Of a DNA stretch of 41,956 nt, positions 1-10,000 are shown in pieces. This DNA comes from Lentimicrobium sp. L6 (GTDB taxonomy: Bacteria; Bacteroidota; Bacteroidia; Bacteroidales; UBA12170), in NCBI RefSeq assembly GCF_013166655.1, contig NZ_JABKCA010000054.1:1-41956 (forward strand), written 5' to 3'. Numbering within the stretch: the stretch's first letter is position 1; every line of letters starts with the position of its first letter. A program made the position numbers and the translations under genes. The notes below the pieces were generated by a model that worked only from the letters and a program-made list of their open reading frames with translations, was not told the origin of the DNA and searched no databases.

Positions 1-222
1 ATATTACGATTAACAACTGAATTTCAGATAGTTAAAAACCGAACTCAGGTTATTAATTCAAGAAAAGTTGGGATAGCTTTGCTAAATCCATATCTAATAG
101 CTTATTAATTAAAATTTTCCGGTAAACTTGTAAGGTCCATATAGTCAGTGTTATAGAAATCGTGTACAGTTAATGTAGGGGTAAATAATACATTATTATG
201 CATTTTTGTAGGGGCAATGTTT
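1..222. other. Left-edge non-coding stretch
   Basis: I see no convincing reading frame or RNA here. It is AT-rich and leads into the promoter at 223-253. It may hold the 3' flank of a gene outside the window. Confidence 0.4.
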
Positions 223-253
223 TTGACCTTGTGCATTTGAGAACCTAAGTTTG
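223..253 (+). promoter_or_regulatory. Bacteroidota-type promoter for the 272/437 gene pair
   Basis: TTG at 223-225, a 20-nt spacer, then TAAGTTTG at 246-253, a perfect match to the Bacteroidota -7 consensus TAnnTTTG with correct spacing to the -33 element. Transcription would start near 258, about 14 nt before the ATG at 272. A possible TTG start codon at 251 lies inside the -7 element and so cannot be the translation start. Confidence 0.75.
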
Positions 254-271
254 TGTTCTAAAATAAAAACA

Positions 272-433
272 ATGTCAAATAAGAAACCTGAGGAGAAAAA
301 GAAAGATGAAAAGTTGGATGATAACTTAGATGAGATCAGACAATTTCTAAAGAAGAAGAAGATCCAAAACGATGTATTAAAGAAATTAATGGAGAAACCC
401 GAATTCGGTTTATCAGAAACAAAAAAACAATAG
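272..433 (+). CDS. Small highly charged protein (53 aa), unknown function
   Basis: I do not recognise this protein. From the ATG at 272 it gives 53 residues, very rich in Lys, Glu and Asp, with no signal peptide or membrane segment, probably helical and cytoplasmic. The ATG at 272 is preferred to an in-frame TTG at 251 because the TTG falls within the promoter -7 box. It ends 3 nt before the ATG of the T9SS-exported protein at 437, so the two are almost certainly co-transcribed and perhaps translationally coupled. No terminator separates them. It could be a small adaptor or simply a leader gene; the sequence does not decide this. Confidence 0.6.
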   Translation: MSNKKPEEKKKDEKLDDNLDEIRQFLKKKKIQNDVLKKLMEKPEFGLSETKKQ

Positions 434-436
434 ACG

Positions 437-3268
437 ATGAGAAAATTTACACTTTTAATTTTAATCGGTTTTATTATTCATTTGGGCGCATTTGCTCAAA
501 ACTCAAATAAGAATGTACAAGAGACTGTATTTGAGGAAGACTTTAATGGATGGACAGATATCGAAGCTGAAGGTTGGTTTATATACAATGAAGTTTCTTG
601 GAATTATATTTATCCTGAAGCGGATGCGATTACTTATTTTAAGCAAGACCCGGCTGACTATATGATGCTCATTACTCCTGAAATAGATTTAACCACAGCT
701 AGCAGCTTAACTTTTAATCATAAGAAGATATCCAGTGTTGAAGGAATGAAAATAGAGGTTGGAACCATGACGGATCCAAATGATCCCTCCACGTTTACAC
801 TTTTAAATATTGTTGATATTAATTCAGGGGAATGGACCACAGAAGGCACATTAACTGCTTTAGGTGGGGTAGAAGGTATGATGCATATCGCTTTTAATGC
901 TCCAGCTTCTTGTCCTGCATATACCATGATAGGAATTGATGATCTGCTTATTATAGCTGATGATGTTCAGTCTGATTGGCCATCTTATATAACAAACTTG
1001 GATATTACCGCAGGTGCTGAAGGAGCTGATTTTGCTATGGTATCTTGGACCAACCCGAGTGAACAAGCCGATGGAGATCCACTAACAGAATTAGATTCAA
1101 TATCTATTTTTATGAATGATGTTTGGGCTTATTCAATCCTCAATCCTGTGATTGGTGCTGAGGAATCGGTTCAAATTGATATCCCAGAACCTGGTTTGTA
1201 TGTTTACACTTTGACAGCTTATAATAGTGAAGGAGCCAGTGTGTCTATTTTTAATGATCCTCCAGTCTGGATAGGCATAGATACTCCTGGAAGTCCTGAA
1301 AATGTAGTGTTGACAGTGACAGACAATACGATTACTAATTTGAGCTGGACCCCTCCTACAATAGGAGCTCATGGGGGCTATTTTGATAATGTTATTGGTT
1401 CTTATAAAATTACCCGTGTTGATGGTTGGGAACATACAGTTACAGGAAGTGAGTTATCATTTACTGAAGAAGTAGATATGCCCGGTACTTATAGTTATTT
1501 TGTGGAAGGGATTAATTCTGCTGGAGAGGGTTTGCAAACAGAATCTAATGCTGGAGCCTATTATTTCGATGGTTATTTATTGGCAGAGGATTTTTGGGTT
1601 TCGAATCCTGCTTTAGATTGGGTATTGGAAGGTGAAGGTACAGATTTATGGTATCATTGGCCTACAGATTATGCTGGTGGGGATTATTGGGAATCAATAT
1701 TCCATCCAAGTGCCACAGATCCATTTAATGGTATTGCTAGAGCCGTTTCACCTGTGTTAAATAGTGAAGGAGAAGTTTCTTTGACATTAAAATTTAAGCA
1801 TTATCATAATTGGGCCGCGGGGTCTTATACGTTTAAAGTTCAAACCTCAGTTAATGGAACCGAATGGATAGATGCATGGTCCACAGAAGTTACTGGCTCA
1901 GTACCAGGTGAAACTAAGCTTATTGTTATTGATAATGAACATGTGGGATCTTCCACTTTTCAATTCTCTTATGTTTTTGAAGGTAATTCAGCCAATTTGG
2001 AGTTCTTAACCTTCGATGAAGTCAGACTTTACTCTTCTAGTAATGTTGATGTAGTAGCAACAGATTTAGTAATTCCTGCTATTATTCAACCTGCAGATGT
2101 AGTTTCTCCATCTGCATTTATCGAGAACTGGGGATATCAAGATACCGATTTTACGGCTGTTCTTACCTTTTATCAAGGAGATGAGACTGCCTATGTTTCT
2201 GAAATTAATTCTAATATTGCTGGAGGTTCTGATCAACAATTAGATTTTGAGAATTGGACGGCGGAGGAAGGAAGTTATTTAGCAGAATTTGTGGTGACAG
2301 CAGTAGGGGATGACGATCCTGATAATAATATCATAAGCGAATCTTTCAATGTAGTATATCTTAATGCCGAAAGAACTCTTGTGGTTTGTGAGGAAGCCAC
2401 AGGAACTTGGTGTGGATATTGTCCTGGTGCAGCCATGGGTTTAGATGAATTGGTGGAGAATGCATGGCCAGTAGCAGTAGTTGCATACCATAGTGGTGAT
2501 GATTACGAAACACCACAAGGAAGTGAAAGGCTAGATTATTATGAGGTTGGTGGGTATCCTACAGTTGTATTTGATGGTGTAGTACAATCAGTAGGAGGAA
2601 GTGCCACTGAGAGTATGTATGATAACTATCTACCCATAGTTCAGGATAGATTGTCTATACCCGCTGCGGTATCAGTAGAGATTGAAGATATTATATTTTC
2701 AGGGGATGCTTTAATTGCTAATATCTCTATGGAATCAGGCTCTCCATTGGAAGGTGATCAGATAGCATTAATAGCTGTCTTAGCTGAGTCACATATTCCA
2801 GAGAGTTGGCAAGGTTTTGATGAGTTAGATTTCGTGGAAAGAAGCATTTATAATGGTGCCATGGGGGTGCAACTGGACTTGTCAGATCAAATGGAAGAAC
2901 AACAAATCAATATTGAATTGGATCCTAGCTGGGTGATGGATAATAGTGAACTGGTGGTATTTGTGCAAAATCTGGAGAGCAGAGAAATTTATAATGGTAA
3001 TAAAATAGATCTGATGGCTGTTTCTATAAATGAAGTGAGCAAATGGGTCGCTATATATCCCAATCCTGCTTCTGATTTTATCAGTATCAGCAATTGTGGT
3101 GATGCGGATATCAACATTTATAACCTACAAGGACAACAAGTATTAAGTCAAAGAATAAATGGTGATTTCGATAGAATAAATGTTTCAGGTTTAGATTTTG
3201 GAATGTATACCATAGAATTTATACTAGAGGGAGAGAAGTTCACAAAAAAGATCATGATCAATAATTAG
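437..3268 (+). CDS. T9SS-exported multidomain protein with Omp28/thioredoxin-like domain
   Basis: A 943-aa exported protein. Residues 1-21 form a signal peptide ending in FAQ. A choice-of-anchor-J/cleaved-adhesin-like region follows (start FEEDFNGW), then two fibronectin type III-like stretches (about 180-370), a second anchor-like beta domain (about 380-540), and an Omp28-like domain (about 640-830) whose thioredoxin-type site is WCGYCP, with CxxC at Cys659 and Cys662. The last ~70 residues (from IYPNPASDF to KKIMINN) match the T9SS type A sorting domain, so it should cross the outer membrane through the SprA pore, encoded nearby, and be attached or released at the surface. A hairpin terminator lies just downstream. 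The domains suggest surface adhesion or thiol-dependent binding; the substrate is unknown. Confidence 0.85.
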   Translation: MRKFTLLILIGFIIHLGAFAQNSNKNVQETVFEEDFNGWTDIEAEGWFIYNEVSWNYIYPEADAITYFKQDPADYMMLITPEIDLTTASSLTFNHKKISSVEGMKIEVGTMTDPNDPSTFTLLNIVDINSGEWTTEGTLTALGGVEGMMHIAFNAPASCPAYTMIGIDDLLIIADDVQSDWPSYITNLDITAGAEGADFAMVSWTNPSEQADGDPLTELDSISIFMNDVWAYSILNPVIGAEESVQIDIPEPGLYVYTLTAYNSEGASVSIFNDPPVWIGIDTPGSPENVVLTVTDNTITNLSWTPPTIGAHGGYFDNVIGSYKITRVDGWEHTVTGSELSFTEEVDMPGTYSYFVEGINSAGEGLQTESNAGAYYFDGYLLAEDFWVSNPALDWVLEGEGTDLWYHWPTDYAGGDYWESIFHPSATDPFNGIARAVSPVLNSEGEVSLTLKFKHYHNWAAGSYTFKVQTSVNGTEWIDAWSTEVTGSVPGETKLIVIDNEHVGSSTFQFSYVFEGNSANLEFLTFDEVRLYSSSNVDVVATDLVIPAIIQPADVVSPSAFIENWGYQDTDFTAVLTFYQGDETAYVSEINSNIAGGSDQQLDFENWTAEEGSYLAEFVVTAVGDDDPDNNIISESFNVVYLNAERTLVVCEEATGTWCGYCPGAAMGLDELVENAWPVAVVAYHSGDDYETPQGSERLDYYEVGGYPTVVFDGVVQSVGGSATESMYDNYLPIVQDRLSIPAAVSVEIEDIIFSGDALIANISMESGSPLEGDQIALIAVLAESHIPESWQGFDELDFVERSIYNGAMGVQLDLSDQMEEQQINIELDPSWVMDNSELVVFVQNLESREIYNGNKIDLMAVSINEVSKWVAIYPNPASDFISISNCGDADINIYNLQGQQVLSQRINGDFDRINVSGLDFGMYTIEFILEGEKFTKKIMINN

Positions 3269-3292
3269 GAATTTTTTATAGTTGATGATAAG

Positions 3293-3326
3293 AGCCTCAT
3301 AGCTTCAGCTATGGGGTTTTTATTTT
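3293..3326 (+). terminator. Rho-independent terminator after the T9SS protein
   Basis: An 11-bp stem (3293-3303 with 3308-3318, some G-T pairs) around a TTCA loop is followed by a T-rich run. It ends the 272/437 transcript. There is no T run on the opposite strand, so it does not obviously serve the - strand gene ending at 3347. Confidence 0.8.
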
Positions 3327-3346
3327 TATAGCGTGAGTATGACGGA

Positions 3347-3988
3347 TTAATAAAACCAACGTAAAGGCTTAATTAAATAGCCTAGGTAATTATCAAACTG
3401 AGGATGGTAGCCATGTTTAAAGCCTTCTTTGTACAGGTTAAATAGGTTTTCAGGGTAAGTGTAGTAGCTATACTTTTTAAGCTTCCAAGTAAAATTATTT
3501 ACAAAAAAAAGAATAAAGAATGAGAAGGCAATAGACCAAACTAAGTATTCGGGTAATAAAAGCTGGACAAGTGTGGGTGGGATCAGGAAAATGGCGAAGT
3601 CGGCCAGAGAGGAAAGGTTGAATAAGTATAAGTTTCTTGGCTTCACTCTAAATATCAGGTGAATAATTTGTGAGGAAATCATGCTAATGCTAAAAGCTAT
3701 TACTGAAGCCCAGAACAAATGTAAATCTACTTTCATCAGAATCAGAAGGAATACAGCAACTTTAAGCACTGAGGTAGAAATATGGATGATAGTAGACAAA
3801 AGTCCTCTAGGAATAAATATTTCTTCTTCTATCAGGTCGAAATTAGCTACTGATAGACCAATAATTCCTCTATAGGATTTAACATGAGGAGCATCGGTAT
3901 AATAGCCATGATAAATAACCTCGTTTAATGCTTTTGAAGGCGGATGAAAATAGCAGGTTCCCAATTTAGCCTTTTCGGAGGAGTCCAT
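3347..3988 (-). CDS. Polytopic membrane protein of unknown function
   Basis: A 213-aa protein I cannot assign to a family. The N-terminal ~60 residues are soluble with no signal peptide. Four hydrophobic segments follow at about 64-84, 90-112, 122-143 and 149-166, then a basic aromatic-rich tail (KKYSYYTYP). The ATG at 3988 is 23 nt downstream of the sprA stop, so it is probably the last gene of the ruvA-sprA transcript. That position suggests, but does not show, a link to envelope or secretion functions. Confidence 0.65.
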   Translation of the reverse strand: MDSSEKAKLGTCYFHPPSKALNEVIYHGYYTDAPHVKSYRGIIGLSVANFDLIEEEIFIPRGLLSTIIHISTSVLKVAVFLLILMKVDLHLFWASVIAFSISMISSQIIHLIFRVKPRNLYLFNLSSLADFAIFLIPPTLVQLLLPEYLVWSIAFSFFILFFVNNFTWKLKKYSYYTYPENLFNLYKEGFKHGYHPQFDNYLGYLIKPLRWFY

Positions 3989-4011
3989 ATTTAATAGTAT
4001 CGGAGAATATT

Positions 4012-7000
4012 TTATTGCGTCAAAGTAAAGCGCAAGCTCAGCCCACCACTAGTAGTGGAATTAGGATACTGATTGGCTACATGAGGCTTATTCATAATCC
4101 TATCGAAGTATAATCTTACCGTAAACTTCTGACTTACCATATAGTCGGCCGAGAAGTTCAGAGAAGTGATTCTTTGTCCGGAACTAATCTGGTCAATATC
4201 TTGATCTAGCCTCCTGAGGATGGTCATATTATCACGAACAGAGAAGTCAATTTTTAAGTTCAAGTCAGAATTAAGCTGCTTTTTACTTCCTTTACTTCCA
4301 AGGGTTTTAATGGCAAATTTCACATTCTTAATTCTATATCCTAGTCCAATAATGTATTCATTGCTCGTAACCTCTGTCAACTGATTACCTACAAAACTCA
4401 ATGATAGATTCCTCGATTTCTTAAATTCTAAATTGGTTAATAAGCTATTATTCCAGGTCATATCCAGCTTAATCAATGGACTAAACTGCTCAGAGATACT
4501 CAATAAGGTCATGTCGTACTGATTTATGAAATCACCATTGGTATTTAAGGCGCTTGGATGACCAATATCGTTCACGTCGTCGTAATTTACATTACTAACA
4601 TATGAACCAATACTATAAGCTGATCTATAACTATGAGTAACGGTTACGTTTTTGAATAGTTTTCTCAATGCTGGAATCTTACTTAATCCCTTATAGGTCA
4701 CTCTCCAGTTAGGGAATGGGATTTTAGGGAAATAATTCATAGGAATAGCATCGGGAGAGCGGTTGGTATATGCAGCTACAAAAGCACCATGAAGCACATC
4801 CTGTGAAGAAGCACTATATCCTGAAGGGAATCCCGTAGAATCGATGGTTCCTCCATTATAATATGGGTTTTCGCCAGCTAATCTTTTGGCCATTTGAAGG
4901 CGATATTCCTTCATTTTAGAATAAGATTTAGTGCTATTATCATCGGCTACTTTATCAAAAGAAGTACCAATGGTTAAGAAAGACATACTAAAGCTTCCTC
5001 TTTCCATTGGAGTATATTCTTGGAATATCTCAAAGTCACTATCGTATTTATAATAACTCTGTCTGGTATAGCTATAAGTTCTGGTAGCCGTTAATTCTAT
5101 CCTCAAATCTCTAATAGGTTCAAAGGTAGCTCGAGCATTTAAATTCGTACTGTATTTATCGAAGTTCAGGGTGTTTAAACTGCTGTCTTGAGATAGCCAA
5201 TAGATGTGATCGGAATACTTGGTAATGTCGTTCTCCCAACCGAATACATATCCTATGCCTGGTGCCATTTGTGACCAATTATTACCTATGGCTCCTGGCT
5301 CTGGATAGAAGCCTGGCATAAGATTACCTTTACTTTGCGACCAAGTTACAGAAGCATCTTTCCACATCATAAGGAATTTTAATGAGTTGTCAGCAATGAC
5401 TTTAAATACTTCAGATTTCTTCTTGGTGGTATCCTGAGCTTGCTCATTGCCTCCTCTTCCTGTAGCACCCCGTCTGGCTGAGCTTTGTTTCTTATTCCTT
5501 CCTCTACTTTTTTGGTTTAACTTTTTCAGGTATGGGACTTTGTTATAAAGCTTCTCCATTCTGATATTACCATTTAAGGAGAGGGTGTTAGAATTCTCAA
5601 TAGTATTTCCTAGCCTCACTTGAAGACTTTGTGGACTTGCAGTCCAATGATAATCCCCTTGATATCGGGCATTTGCCGTTATCCAATCGAAAATAGGAAT
5701 CTTATTGATTGGAATAGAGTAATTCAAGGATATAGATTGGTCAAATTGATTCATTCTTCCTCCACTTACGATACTCGACCAGACACTATCTCGATAGAAG
5801 TCCATATAATTGGCGTCTCCACGGTCAATTCTACCAGCGGGCTCATCTATACTAGCTTTGGCTTGGGCAGAGTATTCCAATTTTAAACCTCTGGTCAAGT
5901 CAAATTTTAGATTGTAATTTCTATTCCAATCAAAGCGTTTGGTCCATGTCCAGCGCATGGGTACATCGCCTTTACTCTTATTCCTCATTCGCTTGTCAGC
6001 ATATTCTCTGTTCACATCCATACGGAAAGAGAAGAGCTTGGGTATGTAGTAGAAATTGAAATCACGAATAATTTTTAGAGATTTTCCTCTAAAGATTTTC
6101 ATCTTTTTAAAAGGCTCTACAGGTTTTGGATTAAGAGCTAGATTATATCCTAAACCTCCTCTGTATGTTTTCTGAAGATGGTATTCCACATCAATACTTC
6201 TATGGAATATCTCAGAGTAACTATAACTAACATCAAAGTTCTCAATGTCCCATGGTTTCTGTTTGGTCATTCTCTGACCTGTTCTGTCTTTTCTTACATT
6301 GATGAAGTTGATATTCTTACGAATAGTCACGTCTTGAGACAGTGCTTTTACAGAATCTTTTTGTGTTTTGCTGGCATATGAATCTAGATCTTTATCAAAC
6401 TTGATATCAGGATCTAGGGGATTGTATTCTGGAGTTAAACGAGATTCAGAATAATCAAAGTGCATAGGTACTTTTACTCCCCATTCTTCTGGGAAAAGTT
6501 TACCAAGAGATAGGTTAGTGGCGATATCAAAATTGGTAATGTCTTCTTGTTGGCGATCATTAATTTTACTTTCTAATCCACCAAATCCAGCAGTACTGTG
6601 GGTTCCTGAAACTATCACATTACCAAAGTCAGCTAAGTCAACCTTAGCTCTTGCAGTGGCCGCCCAAGCCGATTTATTATCGAAATCAGTTACTCGTAAT
6701 TCATTTACCCAAACTTCAGCACACTTTGGTAGTCCATCATCTTCAGTATCATTTACCCCTTGTTTTTTAGGGTTTCTAATACCAATCATAATGGCTCTAA
6801 CATCGCTAAGGCTTGGTGCACCTAAGACGGTAATAATATTGTTTCCATCCATTTCTGAATAGGGTAATATCAGGCTGATATTCTCCGCATCGGCTCTTTC
6901 TGCTATATTTCTGTTTAATTTGGTATCGACTAGTTTTTCCAGCTCAATATCAAGGCTATTAGCATCAGGCCAAATGGCATTTGGATCAGAAGTTCCCCAA

Positions 7001-10000
7001 TCTGTTAAGTTTAATGGAACTTCATATTCATAGTAGTTATCAGTGAAGTCAGAACCCATTCTAAGGAATAAGGTTAATTCACCATCCTCTAAATTATCAT
7101 CTATATTGGATCGTTCAGCATGTACAAACATCTTTAAGCGTTTATATCTTCTGAAGTCGAAGTCCGTGGTTTTGAAAACGGCTCGTGCATCTCCATCTAC
7201 CAATCCGCAAGTGAGAATTTGCATGGATTGCTCATTCTGTCTCTGTAAATTTGTAGTTCCAATATTTACTTCTCTATCAATACCCGGAGGTAATACATAA
7301 GGGATAGGTGTTCTTTGTCCGTTCTCTTCAATATTGATAGCAGCTGTTTCAAAAACAGTACCGCTCTGCTGGTCATTCGGGATATATTCGCCAGGGGAGA
7401 GCAGACTATACTCATATTTTCTCCAATCGCTTCTTACCAATTCTAAAGTAGCAAAACGTAATATAGTTTGCTCTTTAAATCCTTTCATGAACATCCTCAT
7501 AAAACGGATGGAATTGAAATCACTGATTTGGCCAACCACCTTATTGGGTCTTTTAATCGGAATTTTAAACTGATACCATTTGGTGGTGATCTCATCACCA
7601 TTTTCGTATTTCACATTATCTGCAACACGCATATCGGTGATGTATCCTCGTCCCACTTCCATGTCATCAGGATTTAAACTGATTTCGTATTGGAAATATC
7701 TTTCAGATTCACTTAAGGTATTGTCTCTATTGATGTCTTCTACGTCAGGTCGTGTAGTTCCAGTAGTAGAATAATTTTCGTTGGAGAATTCTGAAGCAGG
7801 GGAGTTGCCATCAGGTCCATTATACTTTTTGTATCTTTCGAGGATGCTCTCATATGTCACATCGTTATCATAATCCGAGCCTCTAAAATAGTGGAAGTTA
7901 TCACCAGATGGGTCGGCATTAGCATTGGCATAGGCCGCAGATGCAGCACCATATTTATTAGCAATTATATCTAAATATTGTGTTTCGAAGAATCCTCGCT
8001 CATCGTCATCTCTTAAACCGTCGAATCCGACATCTTGAAAAGGTCTGGCTTCAGGTCTGTTATCAAAGGCATCAACTAAAGATTGTAAAGATGGAACCAA
8101 GCCCCAAATGGTAGTGTCCACGTCTACTTTTATTTCATCAACAGGTAAACCATTTTCAAATCCTTTTCTGCTGTCTCTTAAAACATCTTCCGAAACATCT
8201 CCAAGGTTAATGTATAATTCTCCACCAGTACTATTTGGATTGTTAGCAAATGGATCCATAATCCAAAATTCGAGATATTCAACATTGGTAGACTCAAAAT
8301 CTGAGGTTTCAATTTCGCGCATGATACCTCCCCATCTGCTTTCAGGATCTAATAGGTTTCCAAACTCATCTATACCAGCAGTACCTCCAGCAACGGGTTC
8401 TACATCGTAGTTATATGGTCCTTTTGCAGTAGGATAATAGGCCAAGTTAAATACCGGAATGTTGGTTGGATATCCATTGGGGGTTTCCTTATTGGGGAAA
8501 ACCTCTTTTTCTAATACTTGTCTAACTTCGTCTTTTGATAGCTCATCGGCAGTGATGTTTGGTGGACGCAGATTTCCTTGATCGTAGAATAATGGGTCGA
8601 TGATATACCAAGCTAGTTTTGCTCTGTTTTTACCGTAATTCAGTCCAGTATTAAGTGCTGCTTCAGGGAACTGATCTATTTGGCCTTGAGGAGTACTGGC
8701 TAATACCCATCGGGAAACCATTTTTAAATCTATAGTAGATTTTGTTCCTTCAAAATCATCAATATATGATGTACCACTGTTTCCTATGGCACGGCTATGA
8801 CCAGGTAAAAAGTGAGCAAATTCTCCGTTTAAGGTTACTAATGAACGGGCATCGGTTTCAATTAATGGTAATTTATCCACCATTTTTGTAATCCACCGCG
8901 ATTCTTTTTGGTAACTCATATCTAGTCCCCAAATGGTATTATTAATAGGGTCGTCACCAATATTGGTTTTTTGAGTGATTGGCTTTTCACTTAGGTTTAA
9001 AATAGTACCACCTAAATGTAAATTGGGGTTCATTTCATAATCGAAATGGGCTCCCATCATTCTCTTTTGTTGAATGGCAAAAGCAGAATTGCTTTCCATA
9101 GAGATATTAATAGGTGTTCCTGAATTCAGAATACCTTCATTAATAATTCTTACTCTACCCAAAGTATAATCTACGGTATAATCTACATTTTCTGTTAAAG
9201 GAATTCCACCTGCTGTCACGCGTACTGAACCTGCAGGAACATTAAGTGCATTTAATGAAATTTCTGACCCAGAGGAAGATTTATAATATCCTTCTAATAG
9301 ATATTTATTTTTTGCAGGATATTGTTGGGCTTCACTTTTGGTTAAACTATATAAACTATCGTAGCAATATAGATCTGCCAAGGCATCATCATTCAATTTG
9401 GTTCTTAAATAGTCTCCGAATGGTTCGAGCATGGTAAAGAATATCCGCCCATTAGAAGCCTGAATTGTTCCTCCATTAGTAGCAGCATTATTGATGAAGT
9501 CAAAAACTCCATCAGGATAAGGGTTGCTTTGTTGGTCCAAATTATCAAAATTCATCACCTCAATCAAAGGCACTCCTTTAATATCTTCTCCTCCTTGTGG
9601 TAAATATCCTTTTGAAACACCATCCTCGCCACCTGTGTAGAGGATGTTCATAATGAAGTCTTCACTATTAACTTGGTAAGCTCCAATATTATAAATGTTC
9701 TTCATCATTAAATCCCAAAGTGGGATGGAGGTATTAACAGAGGTGCTCTTTAAAAGTTTTACAATAAGCGTATTTGGAGCAATAATTCCCTCATCGGAGA
9801 ATTCTCCCACTTGATATACCTTTTGTTCTGGGTCCCCAATAATCGTATATTGGTAGGCGATAGCTAAAACTTGGTCGGGGTTTAGTCTGGTATTTAAGGA
9901 GATAAAACCTAATTTGGTATTTACCGAGTATTCTGAGGTTTTTAATTTACGAGCCAATTCTACTTTCTCATAATCAATACCCGATGTCATTCCTTTTCCT

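Noticed and set aside
251-271. TTG start giving a 60-aa protein
   Set aside because: The TTG is inside the -7 promoter element, so it would lie upstream of the transcript start; the ATG at 272 fits better.
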